NCBI RefSeq assembly: GCF_900115815.1
Contig: NZ_FOXV01000001.1
Coordinates: forward strand, 62,001 to 126,000
DNA length: 64,000 nt
From: Roseivivax halotolerans
GTDB taxonomy: Bacteria; Pseudomonadota; Alphaproteobacteria; Rhodobacterales; Rhodobacteraceae
Direction of reading: 5' to 3'
The notes beneath the pieces were generated by a model that saw only the letters and a list, made by a program, of their open reading frames with translations, searched no databases and had not been told where the DNA came from. This document shows, piece after piece, positions 49,980-58,787 of this stretch. The position numbers and the translations under genes are program-made. The first letter of the stretch is position 1; every line of letters starts with the position of its first letter.

Positions 49980-51656
49980 CGGTTCTGCGCCCCCGTCGCG
50001 CCTGCCGTCGATACGGTCGGTCGTCGGTAGGGTTGCGCCCTCGCCGTGCAGATCCTCCGCTGTCGGCCGCGTGCCCACGGTGATGTAGTCGATATCCTCT
50101 GCCGCCAGCCCGATCGCGAGCGACGGGATCATCATGAACACCAGACAGAAGATCGGGAGCCCGACCACGGTGATGACCTGTTGCAAGGCTGTCAGGCCCG
50201 CTTCACCCGCCAGCATGATGAGCAGCACCGCGATGGTCCCTTCCGAGATACCCCAGAACAGGCGCTGCTGAACGGGGCCGGCATGGGCCTCGCCGGTGCA
50301 GAGCATATCCACGACGAGCGATGCGGAGTCCGACGAGGTGGCGAAGAAGATCGCCACAATGATGACCGCGAAGCCCTGGATCAGCGTCGTGAACGGGAAG
50401 TTCTCGAAAAAGGCGAACATCGCCAGCGGGATAGAGTTGGACACCGCCTCCGACAATTGACCGGCCGCGTCGCCCATCTGATCGCGCGCTGCGGCGCCGA
50501 TGCCGTCGAGCTCCATCGCCTGCCAGCCGAAGATCGCGAACCAGATCAGCGTGAAGAGCGACGGTGCCAGAAGAACGCCGAGCACGAATTCGCGGATCGT
50601 CCGGCCTTTCGAGATACGCGCCACGAAAAGGCCCATGAACGGCGACCAGGTCACGGTCCAGGCCCAGTAGAAGACCGTCCAGGAACCCTGCCAGCCCCAT
50701 TCATCCGTATCGGGCCGCACATCGGACAGCATGTCGTTCCAGAACGCGAGACGCGGCAGGTTGTGCAAGTAGAGCCCTGCGGTCTCCACGATCCCGCGCA
50801 ACAGGAACAGGGTCGACCCCGTTACGAGAACAAAGATCATCAGGGCTACCGCCATGCCGATATTGATGTTCGACAAAAGCTTAACGCCGCTGTCGAGGCC
50901 CGCCACGATAGAGCCGACCGCAACTGCGGTCAGCGCAACGATGATGAGGATCTGCACGAACGGCCCGTCGCCGGTTCCGAAAAGCTCATTAAGGCCCGCA
51001 GCGACCTGGCTGGAGCCGAGACCAAGCGAGACGGCGACGCCGAACAGCGTGCCGAGGATCGCGACGACGTCGATGGTCTTGCCGATCTGCCCGGAAATCT
51101 TGTCACCGAGAAGCGGATAGAACACCGAGCTCACGCGCACCGGCAGCTTATAGCGATAGATGAAATAGGCAAAGGCGAGGCCCGGAAGCGTGAAGATCGT
51201 CCAGGTGTGCAGCCCGAGGTGATAGAGCGCGATTGAGATCGCGTCCTGCGCGGCCTCGGCCGAATGCGCCTCGACGCCAGGCAGCGGTGGCGTCGCGAAA
51301 TGGCTCATCGGCTCGGCCACGCCCCAGAACATCAGCACGGTCCCGATCCCGCCCGCGAAGAGCATCGTGAACCACGACACGAACGTATATTCCGGTCTCG
51401 AATTTCGCCCGCCAAGCCGAATATGCCCGTACCGCGATGAGGCGACCCAGATCAGGAAGCCAAGCCAGACATTCACGCCAAGTACGAAGAACCAGCCGAG
51501 ATTGGTGACGATCCAGGCGCGCGCCGCTTCGAAGGCGGATCCGATCGGACCTGGAGCGATGATCAGCGCCAGGGCGAAGACCACCATGAAAATAGCTGAG
51601 AAAAAGAAAATAGTCGGGTCGGTCCTGAGACCGCAACGGCGGGCGAGGGATTCCAT
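49965..51656 (-). CDS. BCCT-family betaine/choline/carnitine transporter
   Basis: 563 residues, about 12 membrane helices. MFWGVAEPMSHFATPP and the signature WTVFYWAWTVTWSPFMGLFV followed by ARISKGRTIREFV are diagnostic. The sodium-site segment SLGLGSSQVAAGL is also present. BCCT members import glycine betaine, choline, carnitine or related zwitterions by sodium symport. Facing an aminotransferase of the taurine type, it could import taurine or another compatible solute. The C-terminal acidic tail of osmosensing BetP is short here. Confidence 0.9.
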   Translation of the reverse strand: MESLARRCGLRTDPTIFFFSAIFMVVFALALIIAPGPIGSAFEAARAWIVTNLGWFFVLGVNVWLGFLIWVASSRYGHIRLGGRNSRPEYTFVSWFTMLFAGGIGTVLMFWGVAEPMSHFATPPLPGVEAHSAEAAQDAISIALYHLGLHTWTIFTLPGLAFAYFIYRYKLPVRVSSVFYPLLGDKISGQIGKTIDVVAILGTLFGVAVSLGLGSSQVAAGLNELFGTGDGPFVQILIIVALTAVAVGSIVAGLDSGVKLLSNINIGMAVALMIFVLVTGSTLFLLRGIVETAGLYLHNLPRLAFWNDMLSDVRPDTDEWGWQGSWTVFYWAWTVTWSPFMGLFVARISKGRTIREFVLGVLLAPSLFTLIWFAIFGWQAMELDGIGAAARDQMGDAAGQLSEAVSNSIPLAMFAFFENFPFTTLIQGFAVIIVAIFFATSSDSASLVVDMLCTGEAHAGPVQQRLFWGISEGTIAVLLIMLAGEAGLTALQQVITVVGLPIFCLVFMMIPSLAIGLAAEDIDYITVGTRPTAEDLHGEGATLPTTDRIDGRRDGGAEPSPAE

Positions 51657-52111
51657 CGCACATCCTTCCTGCGGCGGAACCGCCCGCCACTTTGGAGTGA
51701 GTGATAAGGTCTTACGCCACGGAAACAGATTTGGTTCCCGTTAGAGTTCAGCGAATTTCAAGATCTACGCGGGTAGCCTTTTGTCGCACCGGCCCGTGTC
51801 TCGGGCTGCAAATTCACCATCTTATCGAGCCCGGCCGGTCGTTGGACCGTTTCACGACGACGCTGCGATGAAGACACGGCCTACATTGAAAGCCCATACC
51901 AGCCGCGTTTTCGGGATAGCGAACGGGATGAGCGGGCCCGCACATTCGCCAAGGAGGGATCAGGCAGTCCGGGCTCTAGCGTCGCGTCAGCCGATACCCG
52001 CCGCCGAACGATACACGCATCTCCACCGAGGATGCGATGTTTCAGGCGGCCCAAACGCAAAAGGCCGTGCCCGGTGGCACGGCCTTCAGCTTGCTCGGCG
52101 CGTAACGCCGA
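51657..52111. other. 455-base stretch without a supported gene
   Basis: Between the BCCT start and the HU stop, both minus-strand. It must contain the BCCT promoter. The longest open frame (51781-52134, +) has no protein-like character and runs over the HU terminator. Apart from that terminator I see no RNA gene or repeat. Confidence 0.4.
52059..52086 (-). terminator. Intrinsic terminator of the HU gene
   Basis: Perfect 11-bp stem (aaggccgtgcc 52061-52071 with ggcacggcctt 52076-52086), four-base loop, four T on the minus strand (aaaa 52059-52062 complement), 25 bases after the HU stop. Confidence 0.9.
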
Positions 52112-52399
52112 TCAGTCGTTCACGCTGTCCTTGAGAGCCTTTGCAACGGTCACCTTGACCTGCTTGTCAGCCTCTTTCTTGAACTGCTCGCCGGTCGCGG
52201 GGTTGCGGACCATGCGCTCGGGGCGCTCGCGGCAGTAGAACTTGCCGACACCGGGGAGCGTCACGGCACCGCCGCCGGACACTTCGCGCGTGATGATATT
52301 CACCAGCGAGTCGAGCGCGGCCGTCGCGGTCTTCTTGTCGCTGTCCATCTCTTCTGCCAGCGCGGTCACGAGCTGGCTCTTGGTCATCGGCTTCGCCAT
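52112..52399 (-). CDS. hup: HU-family DNA-binding protein
   Basis: 95 residues from the ATG at 52399, preferred because AAGGAG stands seven bases ahead; an upstream in-frame ATG at 52417 would put that site inside the gene. TKSQLVTALAEEMDSDKKTA and VTLPGVGKFYCRERPERMVR with NPATGE mark the HU/IHF fold; the usual GFGTF loop reads LPGVGKFY. DNA-bending chromatin protein. Single gene with its own terminator. Confidence 0.93.
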   Translation of the reverse strand: MAKPMTKSQLVTALAEEMDSDKKTATAALDSLVNIITREVSGGGAVTLPGVGKFYCRERPERMVRNPATGEQFKKEADKQVKVTVAKALKDSVND

Positions 52400-52526
52400 T
52401 CCTGTCTCCTTCGTCATCCCCTATTGGGGGCTCAATTCGTTATATGAACCGCATATTGCGTGAGAACACAACAATTAGGGTTCGCTTTCCCCAACAAAAC
52501 AAGCTCTTTTTTAGCATTACACGCCG

Positions 52527-54011
52527 TCAAAGGAAGGCCGTTTCATCGAAACTACGCAACTTTCGGCTGTGCACGCGGGCGAGGGGCATCTCGCGGAGGA
52601 TCTCCATCGCGCGGATGCCGATCATCAGGTGGCGGGCAACCTGTGTCCGGTAGAAGTCCGAAGCCATGCCCGGCAGCTTGAGTTCTCCGTGCAAGGGCTT
52701 GTCCGAAACGCAGAGAAGCGTGCCGTAGGGCACGCGGAAGCGGAAGCCGTTTGCCGCGATGGTCGCGCTTTCCATGTCGAGCGCGATCGCCCGGCTCTGG
52801 CTGAGACGCTGAACCGGCCCATGCTTGTCGCGCAGCTCCCAGTTGCGGTTGTCGACGCTGGCGACAGTGCCGGTCCGCATGATGCGTTTGAGATCGTACC
52901 CCTTGAGTTCCGTCTCGGTCGCCACCGCCTCCTCGAGAGAGGTCTGGATCTCGGCGAGCGCTGGGATCGGCACCCAGACCGGCAGATCGTCATCGAGAAC
53001 GCGGTCCTCGCGGAGATAGGCGTGGGCCAGCACGAAATCGCCGAGCGACTGCGAATTCCGAAGCCCCGCGCAATGCCCGACCATGATCCAGGCATGTGGA
53101 CGCAGAACCGCGATATGGTCCGTGGCGGTCTTGGCGTTCGACGGACCGACGCCGATGTTCACCAGGGTGATACCCGACCCGTTTGCACGCTTGAGGTGAT
53201 AGGTCGGCATCTGCGGCATCTTTGGTGATAGGGGCAGATCGCCGTCGGGCGTCGTGATCTCGTGGTTGTCCGTCGCAACGAAGCTCGTATACCCGCTTTC
53301 CGGATCGGCGAGCGCGGCACGGGCATAGGCTTCGAACTCCGTCACGTAGAACTGGTAGTTCGTGAAAAGCACGTGATTCTGAAAGTGCGCCGGGTCCGTG
53401 GCGGTGTAATGCGCGAGACGGGCGAGCGAGTAATCCACGCGCTGCGCGGTGAACGGGGCAAGGGGCTCGGTACCGTCCTCGGCCGCCTTGGCGACGCCGT
53501 TGACGATATCGTCGTTCGTTGTCGTGAGGTCGGGCACGTCGAAGACATCGCGCAGGATAAAATCCGCCGCGCCTTCCTGAGGGACGGTAACGCCCGCGCG
53601 GCTGGAGACGGCGAAGTGCACCGGCATCGGCGTCGCCGACAGGCCGATCCGAACCGGAACGCCGTGGTTCTCGATCAGAAGACCGATCTGCTGCTCAAGA
53701 TAGGCTCGGAACAGATCCGGCCGGGTGATCGAGGTCGCATGCATGCCGGGCGCCGCGACATGTCCGAAGGCAAGCCGGCTGTCGACCTTGGCGAAGGTCG
53801 CCGTGGCGATACGCACCTCTGGATAGAACGCCCGGTAGCGCACGCCCGGATGCCCTTCCTCCATCGCCGCCTGGAAGCGGTCGCACAAAAATCCGGTTGC
53901 GATATCGTAAAGCTCGCAAAGACGCGCCACCGCTGCGGCGGGGTCGTCGAACGTGGCCTCTTCCGGCACTGTCGGGGTGACCAGTTCAACACCACCCATG
54001 AAATCCTGCAT
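52527..54011 (-). CDS. amn: AMP nucleosidase
   Basis: 494 residues from the ATG at 54011, behind a GAGGA site; the longer frame to 54071 is less likely. The N-terminal domain carries FDDPAAAVARLCELYDIATG; the C-terminal nucleoside-phosphorylase fold contains ITLVNIGVGPSNAKTATDHI, MVGHCAGLRNSQSLGDFVLA and the active-site ALDMESATIAANGFRFRVP. It cleaves AMP to adenine and ribose 5-phosphate and is found in many proteobacteria. Confidence 0.95.
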   Translation of the reverse strand: MQDFMGGVELVTPTVPEEATFDDPAAAVARLCELYDIATGFLCDRFQAAMEEGHPGVRYRAFYPEVRIATATFAKVDSRLAFGHVAAPGMHATSITRPDLFRAYLEQQIGLLIENHGVPVRIGLSATPMPVHFAVSSRAGVTVPQEGAADFILRDVFDVPDLTTTNDDIVNGVAKAAEDGTEPLAPFTAQRVDYSLARLAHYTATDPAHFQNHVLFTNYQFYVTEFEAYARAALADPESGYTSFVATDNHEITTPDGDLPLSPKMPQMPTYHLKRANGSGITLVNIGVGPSNAKTATDHIAVLRPHAWIMVGHCAGLRNSQSLGDFVLAHAYLREDRVLDDDLPVWVPIPALAEIQTSLEEAVATETELKGYDLKRIMRTGTVASVDNRNWELRDKHGPVQRLSQSRAIALDMESATIAANGFRFRVPYGTLLCVSDKPLHGELKLPGMASDFYRTQVARHLMIGIRAMEILREMPLARVHSRKLRSFDETAFL

Positions 54012-54122
54012 CCTGTCCTCACGCGATCGATTGCGCGCAAACTGACACCGGCGCATCGCGGGATCAAGCAAGGCTGATCGTCATCGGCGGAACCCCGGGC
54101 CGATCGCCGGGGTTTGCCGCAG

Positions 54123-55103
54123 ATGCAGACCATCCCCGATCTCGTTTACTTCCCCGACGACCGCCCCGGCATCACTCGCCGGAAGCGAGGACGTGGCTGG
54201 AGCTATACCGCGCCCGACGGCACCCTGATCGCGGACAAGAAGGAACGCGCCCGGCTCGATGCGATGGCAGTGCCGCCGGCCTATACCGATGTCTGGATGT
54301 GTCCCGACCCGCTCGGCCATCTGCAGGCGACGGGGCGGGATGCGCGGGCGCGCAAGCAATATCGCTACCACCCCGATTGGACCGCCTTTCGGGCTCGGCA
54401 GAAATTCGATCACCTGCGCGCATTCGGCACCGCGTTGCCGTCGATCCGCCGACGCATCCAGCGCAACCTGCGCGACGGTGAGGCGGGCGATCAGAGCTTC
54501 GCCATCGCCGCGATCCTGGCACTGCTCGACCGGGCGAACCTGCGGGTCGGCAATCCCGACTACGCCCGGCAGAACCGAACATTCGGTGCCACGACCCTGC
54601 GCCCCCGCCACCTGTCGCTCGAAGGCGGAAAGGTGCACCTCACCTATCGGGCCAAGGGCGGCGATCTCGTGGAGAAGGAGCTGCGGGATCAGACGCTGAA
54701 CCGCGTGCTCGACCGGCTCGACGATCTGGGCGGGCCGACGCTTGTGTCCTGGGAAGACGAAACCGGCACCGCGCGCGCCGTCACCTCTGCGGAGGTGAAC
54801 GCCTATCTCGCCGGGCAGACGGACAGCGATGCCATCACCGCGAAGACCTTCCGCACGTGGAACGGCACCGTGACCGCCTTCGAGGTCGCAATGCGCGAGG
54901 AGAGCCTGACGATCAAATCCATGACCGAAGCCGCTGCGGAGCGCCTGCACAACACGCCCGCGATCTGCCGATCGAGCTACATCCATCCCGATGTGATCGC
55001 ACTCGCGGAAACACCTCTCGCGGAGCGTCGCCGCCTGATCGAGACCGCTCCCGAGACGCGCGGACTCCGGCAGTCGGAGGCGGGGCTTCTGAACCTGCTC
55101 TAG
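54123..55103 (+). CDS. DNA topoisomerase IB (poxvirus type)
   Basis: 326 residues from the ATG at 54123; a TTG at 54114 is less likely. N-terminal domain GWSYTAPDGTLIADKKERAR and AVPPAYTDVWMCPDPLGHLQ are typical bacterial TopIB. The catalytic domain has KQYRYHPDW, the Lys-turn TAKTFRTWNGT and the nucleophile Tyr in ICRSSYIHPDV (about 286). Relaxes supercoils through a 3'-phosphotyrosine link, cytoplasmic. Confidence 0.94.
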   Translation: MQTIPDLVYFPDDRPGITRRKRGRGWSYTAPDGTLIADKKERARLDAMAVPPAYTDVWMCPDPLGHLQATGRDARARKQYRYHPDWTAFRARQKFDHLRAFGTALPSIRRRIQRNLRDGEAGDQSFAIAAILALLDRANLRVGNPDYARQNRTFGATTLRPRHLSLEGGKVHLTYRAKGGDLVEKELRDQTLNRVLDRLDDLGGPTLVSWEDETGTARAVTSAEVNAYLAGQTDSDAITAKTFRTWNGTVTAFEVAMREESLTIKSMTEAAAERLHNTPAICRSSYIHPDVIALAETPLAERRRLIETAPETRGLRQSEAGLLNLL

Positions 55104-55166
55104 CGCATCTGGCGTTCCTCTGCCGCTCCACCTAACCTCTGATCTCGACAGCGACAGGAGGATCAG

Positions 55167-55220
55167 ATGGGCGAAAGAAAAACCGCGCGCGGCGTCGATC
55201 TGCCCGGCTTGCGCGCATGA
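55167..55220 (+). CDS. Possible 17-residue leader peptide
   Basis: ATG at 55167 with an AGGAGG six bases ahead (gacaggaggatcag). The ORF MGERKTARGVDLPGLRA ends in ATGA, so its stop overlaps the start of the GNAT gene at 55217. The strong site and tight overlap suggest translational coupling: the leader may feed ribosomes to the GNAT gene, which has no good site of its own. Confidence 0.45.
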   Translation: MGERKTARGVDLPGLRA

Positions 55221-55690
55221 CGATAACGGTCCGCGAGGCCGATCCGCGCGCTCCCGAGGCGCTGGCCTGTTTGCAGCGCTACTACGCCGAACTCGATGCC
55301 CGCTTCGATGGCGGCTTCGACGTGACGCTCTCTGCAGATCCCGAAGCGCCACAGATGATGCCCCCGCTCGGCAGCTTCCTGATCGCCGCGCGCGAGGGTC
55401 GCGATCTCGGCTGCGTCGGTCTCAAGGGCGACGGAACTGTTGTCGGAGAAATCAAACGCCTCTGGGTCTCGCCCGAGGCGCGCGGCGCAGGGCTTGCCCG
55501 CCGCCTGATGGACGCGCTTGAAAACAGGGCGCGCGACCTTGGCATGTCTACGCTCCGACTCGACACGAACAGCGCGTTGCCCGAGGCCGTCGCGCTTTAT
55601 CGCAATTCCGGTTGGAGCGAGATTCCTCGCTTCAACAGTGATCCCTACCCGGATGTCTTCTTCGAAAAAGCAGTACGGCAGACCGGCTGA
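55217..55690 (+). CDS. GNAT-family acetyltransferase
   Basis: 157 residues, a single GNAT domain. The acetyl-CoA signature is VSPEARGAGLARRLMDALEN (about 91-110, the R/QxxGxG/A motif), preceded by EIKRLWV and followed by LRLDTNSALPEAVALYRNSG, the common beta4-alpha4 pattern. Acceptor substrate unknown. Its start overlaps the 17-codon ORF; no other ribosome-binding site is visible. Confidence 0.85.
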   Translation: MTITVREADPRAPEALACLQRYYAELDARFDGGFDVTLSADPEAPQMMPPLGSFLIAAREGRDLGCVGLKGDGTVVGEIKRLWVSPEARGAGLARRLMDALENRARDLGMSTLRLDTNSALPEAVALYRNSGWSEIPRFNSDPYPDVFFEKAVRQTG

Positions 55691-55708
55691 GGCCGGCCCG
55701 CCTTCGTT

Positions 55709-57235
55709 TCAGCGGATGCGCTGACCGTTGGCCAGAACCTGGCCGTCTTCGGTCACGCGGATCGTCGAGCTCAGACTGTCCTCGCCGTCACCCGGCACGG
55801 TGAACATCGACATCATCATCCGCGCACCCATCGCGTCCTCGTTCGACAGGATACCCATGGAGATCAGGCTGTCGATGAGCGCATTCGCGCCGGTCAGGTT
55901 CAGCGTGGCCTCTCCCGAAGGCGCGGGCATGCCGCCGAAGGCTTCGGTGTTCTCGTTGTCGAAGGTGAAGGCCCCATCGCCGGTCAGCTCGGCACCGGCT
56001 GCCGAGAGGCGCAGCTCGTCGATCGAGACCGCGTTGATCTCGCCGGGGGCTTCGTCAGACGCCTCCATCGCTTCGGGATCGAAGAAGCTTGCTGTCGGGG
56101 TCGCCTGCCCCGACAGATCGATCACCAAGGTCGCAGGATCCCGTGGCAGGTTGCCCTGCGGATCGAACATCGACCACAGCATTTCGGATACTTCGAGCCC
56201 GTCGAGCCGGATCAGCGCCTCGAAATCCTGCGGCTCTTCCGATGCGATGACCGGCATCAGGAGAGACGTTTCGGTGGACGCGGCGGAAGCCGAGATCGGG
56301 AAGGGCACGTCCGGCGAGGAAATGTCGAATTGCAGCTCCTGCGCCGCGACACCGTAGGCAAGCCCGGCTCCCGACATCGATACCGTGAGGCTGCCGCCGC
56401 CCGAGGACGACGCCATTTCGAACGGCGCGCCATCGCTCGTGCCGGACAGTTGCGATTGCCCGCTTTCAAAGGCGATCTCGCCGGTCACGTCGAGCCCCGC
56501 CTCGATCATCTCGTCGGCCATCATCTGATCGTCGAGCTCGGGCACCGCGCCGCTGCCCGTCATCGCAACGTCCGTTAGAGCGTTCGAATAGCTGCCGGTG
56601 TCGCCGGTCTCTGGATCGGTGAAATTGAAGTCGATGCTCATCTCCTCCGCCCGGATGTCCTGATCGAAGGTCATCGGATCGGAATAGACGAGATCGAAGC
56701 CGCCGCTCATCGCGGTGAAGGCGACCTGACCGCTGGCCTGATCGTCAGGAAGGGCCTCGCCGTCCACCGAGACCTCGCGCAGGACGATGCCGAGCTCGGG
56801 CGCATCGACCGTATAGGTCATCTCGCTGTCATCCCCCGAGGCGACGAGCGACATGTCCGTATGCGTGTAATCGAGTGACAGGACCGTCTCCTGCCCCTCT
56901 TCGGTGAAGGAGACCGTGATCGGCATGGTCTCCGGGAATGTGATGAGCACCGTGCCGTCGCCCTGATCCGCGAAGGTGACGTCGCCGCCTTCCCAGACGA
57001 GGCTGCCATCGCTGTCGGACATGTCCATCCGGGCCACGAGGCCCGCGGCGGTGAGCGCGTCTCCGCTCTCGGAGACATTGGCCGTCACCTCGTAGCCCGA
57101 TGTCTCGAGATAGCTGCGAAACCCGTCCCAGACCTCGCTTGGGGTGACGTCGGCCAGCGCGGGCGCGCCGGAGGCGACAAGAGCCAAGGCACTGACCCCG
57201 GCGATATGGCGAATGCGGTCGGTCTGCATGGGCAT
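55709..57235 (-). CDS. DUF2125-family periplasmic protein
   Basis: 508 residues from the ATG at 57235, chosen for the GAGGGA site upstream and the signal peptide (MPMQTDRIRHIAGVSALALV, cleaved near ALA|DV). The rest is beta-rich, Asp/Glu-, Ser- and Met-rich, with repeated VDGEALP/DLVYSDP-type strands, and no Cys or membrane helix. I recognise it as the DUF2125 group common in Rhodobacterales, an extended beta protein presumed to act in the periplasm. Function unknown. The strongly acidic composition fits a marine or halotolerant host. Confidence 0.75.
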   Translation of the reverse strand: MPMQTDRIRHIAGVSALALVASGAPALADVTPSEVWDGFRSYLETSGYEVTANVSESGDALTAAGLVARMDMSDSDGSLVWEGGDVTFADQGDGTVLITFPETMPITVSFTEEGQETVLSLDYTHTDMSLVASGDDSEMTYTVDAPELGIVLREVSVDGEALPDDQASGQVAFTAMSGGFDLVYSDPMTFDQDIRAEEMSIDFNFTDPETGDTGSYSNALTDVAMTGSGAVPELDDQMMADEMIEAGLDVTGEIAFESGQSQLSGTSDGAPFEMASSSGGGSLTVSMSGAGLAYGVAAQELQFDISSPDVPFPISASAASTETSLLMPVIASEEPQDFEALIRLDGLEVSEMLWSMFDPQGNLPRDPATLVIDLSGQATPTASFFDPEAMEASDEAPGEINAVSIDELRLSAAGAELTGDGAFTFDNENTEAFGGMPAPSGEATLNLTGANALIDSLISMGILSNEDAMGARMMMSMFTVPGDGEDSLSSTIRVTEDGQVLANGQRIR

Positions 57236-57364
57236 GTCTTTCCCTCGGGGCGATCTTGCGGTTGGCCGGAGCATCCTTCCTGCCCGGTGAGAGGTCAAGG
57301 GGCTGGACCGTCCGGGCCGGCCGGATTACGCCTTTGCCCGATCCGTTTTTCAGGAGGCCCTCCC

Positions 57365-58114
57365 ATGGACATGACCGGCAAGGCCGTCTTCATCACCGGC
57401 GCGAGCCGCGGCATCGGCGAGGCCGCCGCGCGCGAATTCGCCAATGCAGGGGCGCGCGTCGCCCTCATAGCCCGCAGCGCCGACCGCATCGCCGAGATCG
57501 CGGGCGAGATCGGCGAGAACGCTATCGCCATTCCCTGCGACATCTCCCGTTTCTGGGAAGTCGAGCAAGCGGTCGAGAACACCGTCCGCACCTTCGGAAG
57601 CCTCGATGTGGTCATCAACAATGCCGGCGTGATCGAGCCGATCTCCCGTCTGGCCAACGCCGACCCGGATGCCTGGGGCAATGTCATCGACATCAATCTC
57701 AAGGGTGTCTTTCACGGCATGCGCGCCGCGCTGCCGGTGATGCGCGCGCAAGGCTCCGGCACGATCCTGACGATCGGCTCCGGCGCGGCACATGGACCCG
57801 TCGAAGCATGGTCGCATTATTGTGCGTCGAAGGCTGGCGCGCTGATGCTCACGCGGATGGCCGACAAGGAGAATTCCGAAGCGGGGATCCGCGCGCTCTC
57901 GCTCTCGCCCGGCACGGTGGCGACCGAGATGCAGCGCGAGATCAAGGCGTCCGGCGTCAATCCGGTCAGCAAGCTCGACTGGTCCGATCACATCCCGCCC
58001 GAATGGGTCGCCAAGGCGCTTCTGTGGATGTGCGGGTCCGAGGCCGATGACTGGAAAGGCGACGAAATCTCGCTGCGCGATCCCGGTATACGCGCGAAGG
58101 TCGGCCTCACGTGA
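57365..58114 (+). CDS. Short-chain dehydrogenase/reductase
   Basis: 249 residues from the ATG at 57365 behind AGGAGG (caggaggccctccc). Cofactor motif TGASRGIGEA (about 11-20), NNAG motif, catalytic Ser in TIGSGAAHG and Tyr-x3-Lys in HYCASKAGAL (Tyr about 152). Uses NAD(P)(H) on an unknown alcohol or ketone. Overlaps the enoyl-CoA hydratase gene by four bases, suggesting a shared acyl or hydroxyacyl substrate. Confidence 0.9.
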   Translation: MDMTGKAVFITGASRGIGEAAAREFANAGARVALIARSADRIAEIAGEIGENAIAIPCDISRFWEVEQAVENTVRTFGSLDVVINNAGVIEPISRLANADPDAWGNVIDINLKGVFHGMRAALPVMRAQGSGTILTIGSGAAHGPVEAWSHYCASKAGALMLTRMADKENSEAGIRALSLSPGTVATEMQREIKASGVNPVSKLDWSDHIPPEWVAKALLWMCGSEADDWKGDEISLRDPGIRAKVGLT

Positions 58115-58713
58115 TCCGTGTCGAGGATGCAGGCGGTGTCCGGCGCATCACGCTCGACCGCCCGGACAAGGCCAACGCGCTCACGCCCGAGATGCTGTCG
58201 GATCTCGCAGATGCCGCGGAAGCCGCAGAGGAGATACCGGCGCTCATCCTGACCGGCACCGGCCGCGTCTTCTCTGCCGGTGCCGATCTCGACGCCGCGA
58301 AAGCGGGCATGGCCGTCTCGCCCGATTGGGAGCGGCTGTCGCGCGCCATTGCCGCCCATCCCGGTCTCACCGTCGCCGCGCTGAACGGCACGGCCGCCGG
58401 CGGCGCGATGGGAATGGTTCTCGCCTGCGACATCCGCCTGGCTGTGTCCGAGGCGAAATTCTTCTACCCGGTGATGAGACTCGGCTACCTGCCGCAACCC
58501 TCGGACCCTGCGCGCCTCGCCGCTCTGATCGGGCCGGCGCGGGCGAAGATGATCCTGATGGCAGGGCAAAAGATCACGGCAGACGAAGCCCTGAGCTGGG
58601 GCCTCGTAGACCGGATCGTGGACGCCCCCGCCAAGGAGGCGGAAGCGCTTGTGGCCGATGTGCTTGCTGCAGGCACCTCCCATGTCAGCGCGATCAAGGC
58701 CATGATCGGCTGA
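58111..58713 (+). CDS. Enoyl-CoA hydratase/isomerase family protein
   Basis: 200 residues, shorter than the usual 255-260. RPDKANALTPEMLSDLADAA, FSAGADLDAAK (oxyanion hole 1) and NGTAAGGAMGMVLACDIRLA (oxyanion hole 2) give the crotonase fold. FFYPVMRLGYLP replaces the usual F.xPExxlGLxP Glu-bearing segment, so the hydratase Glu may be absent and the reaction uncertain. The C-terminal helical part is abbreviated. GTG start, coupled to the SDR. Confidence 0.85.
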   Translation: MIRVEDAGGVRRITLDRPDKANALTPEMLSDLADAAEAAEEIPALILTGTGRVFSAGADLDAAKAGMAVSPDWERLSRAIAAHPGLTVAALNGTAAGGAMGMVLACDIRLAVSEAKFFYPVMRLGYLPQPSDPARLAALIGPARAKMILMAGQKITADEALSWGLVDRIVDAPAKEAEALVADVLAAGTSHVSAIKAMIG

Positions 58714-58722
58714 CGCCGCCCT

Positions 58723-58772
58723 ATCTTTGGGTTGGGACAAATACCGCGGGGGTGTGGGGGCAGAGCCCCCAC
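58723..58772. repeat. Dispersed hairpin repeat, copy A
   Basis: A CTTTGGGTTGG..CAAATACC head is followed by a GC tract and a perfect 8-bp hairpin (gtgggggc 58754-58761 with gcccccac 58765-58772). The same head-plus-hairpin layout recurs at 60258-60311. It lies between the converging hydratase and aldehyde dehydrogenase genes and could double as a terminator. Confidence 0.6.
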
Positions 58773-58787
58773 TCGCCCTCGGCCGCC

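Noticed and set aside
51781-52134. 117-codon plus-strand frame between BCCT and HU genes
   Set aside because: No ribosome-binding site, biased composition, and it runs through the HU terminator into the HU coding region.
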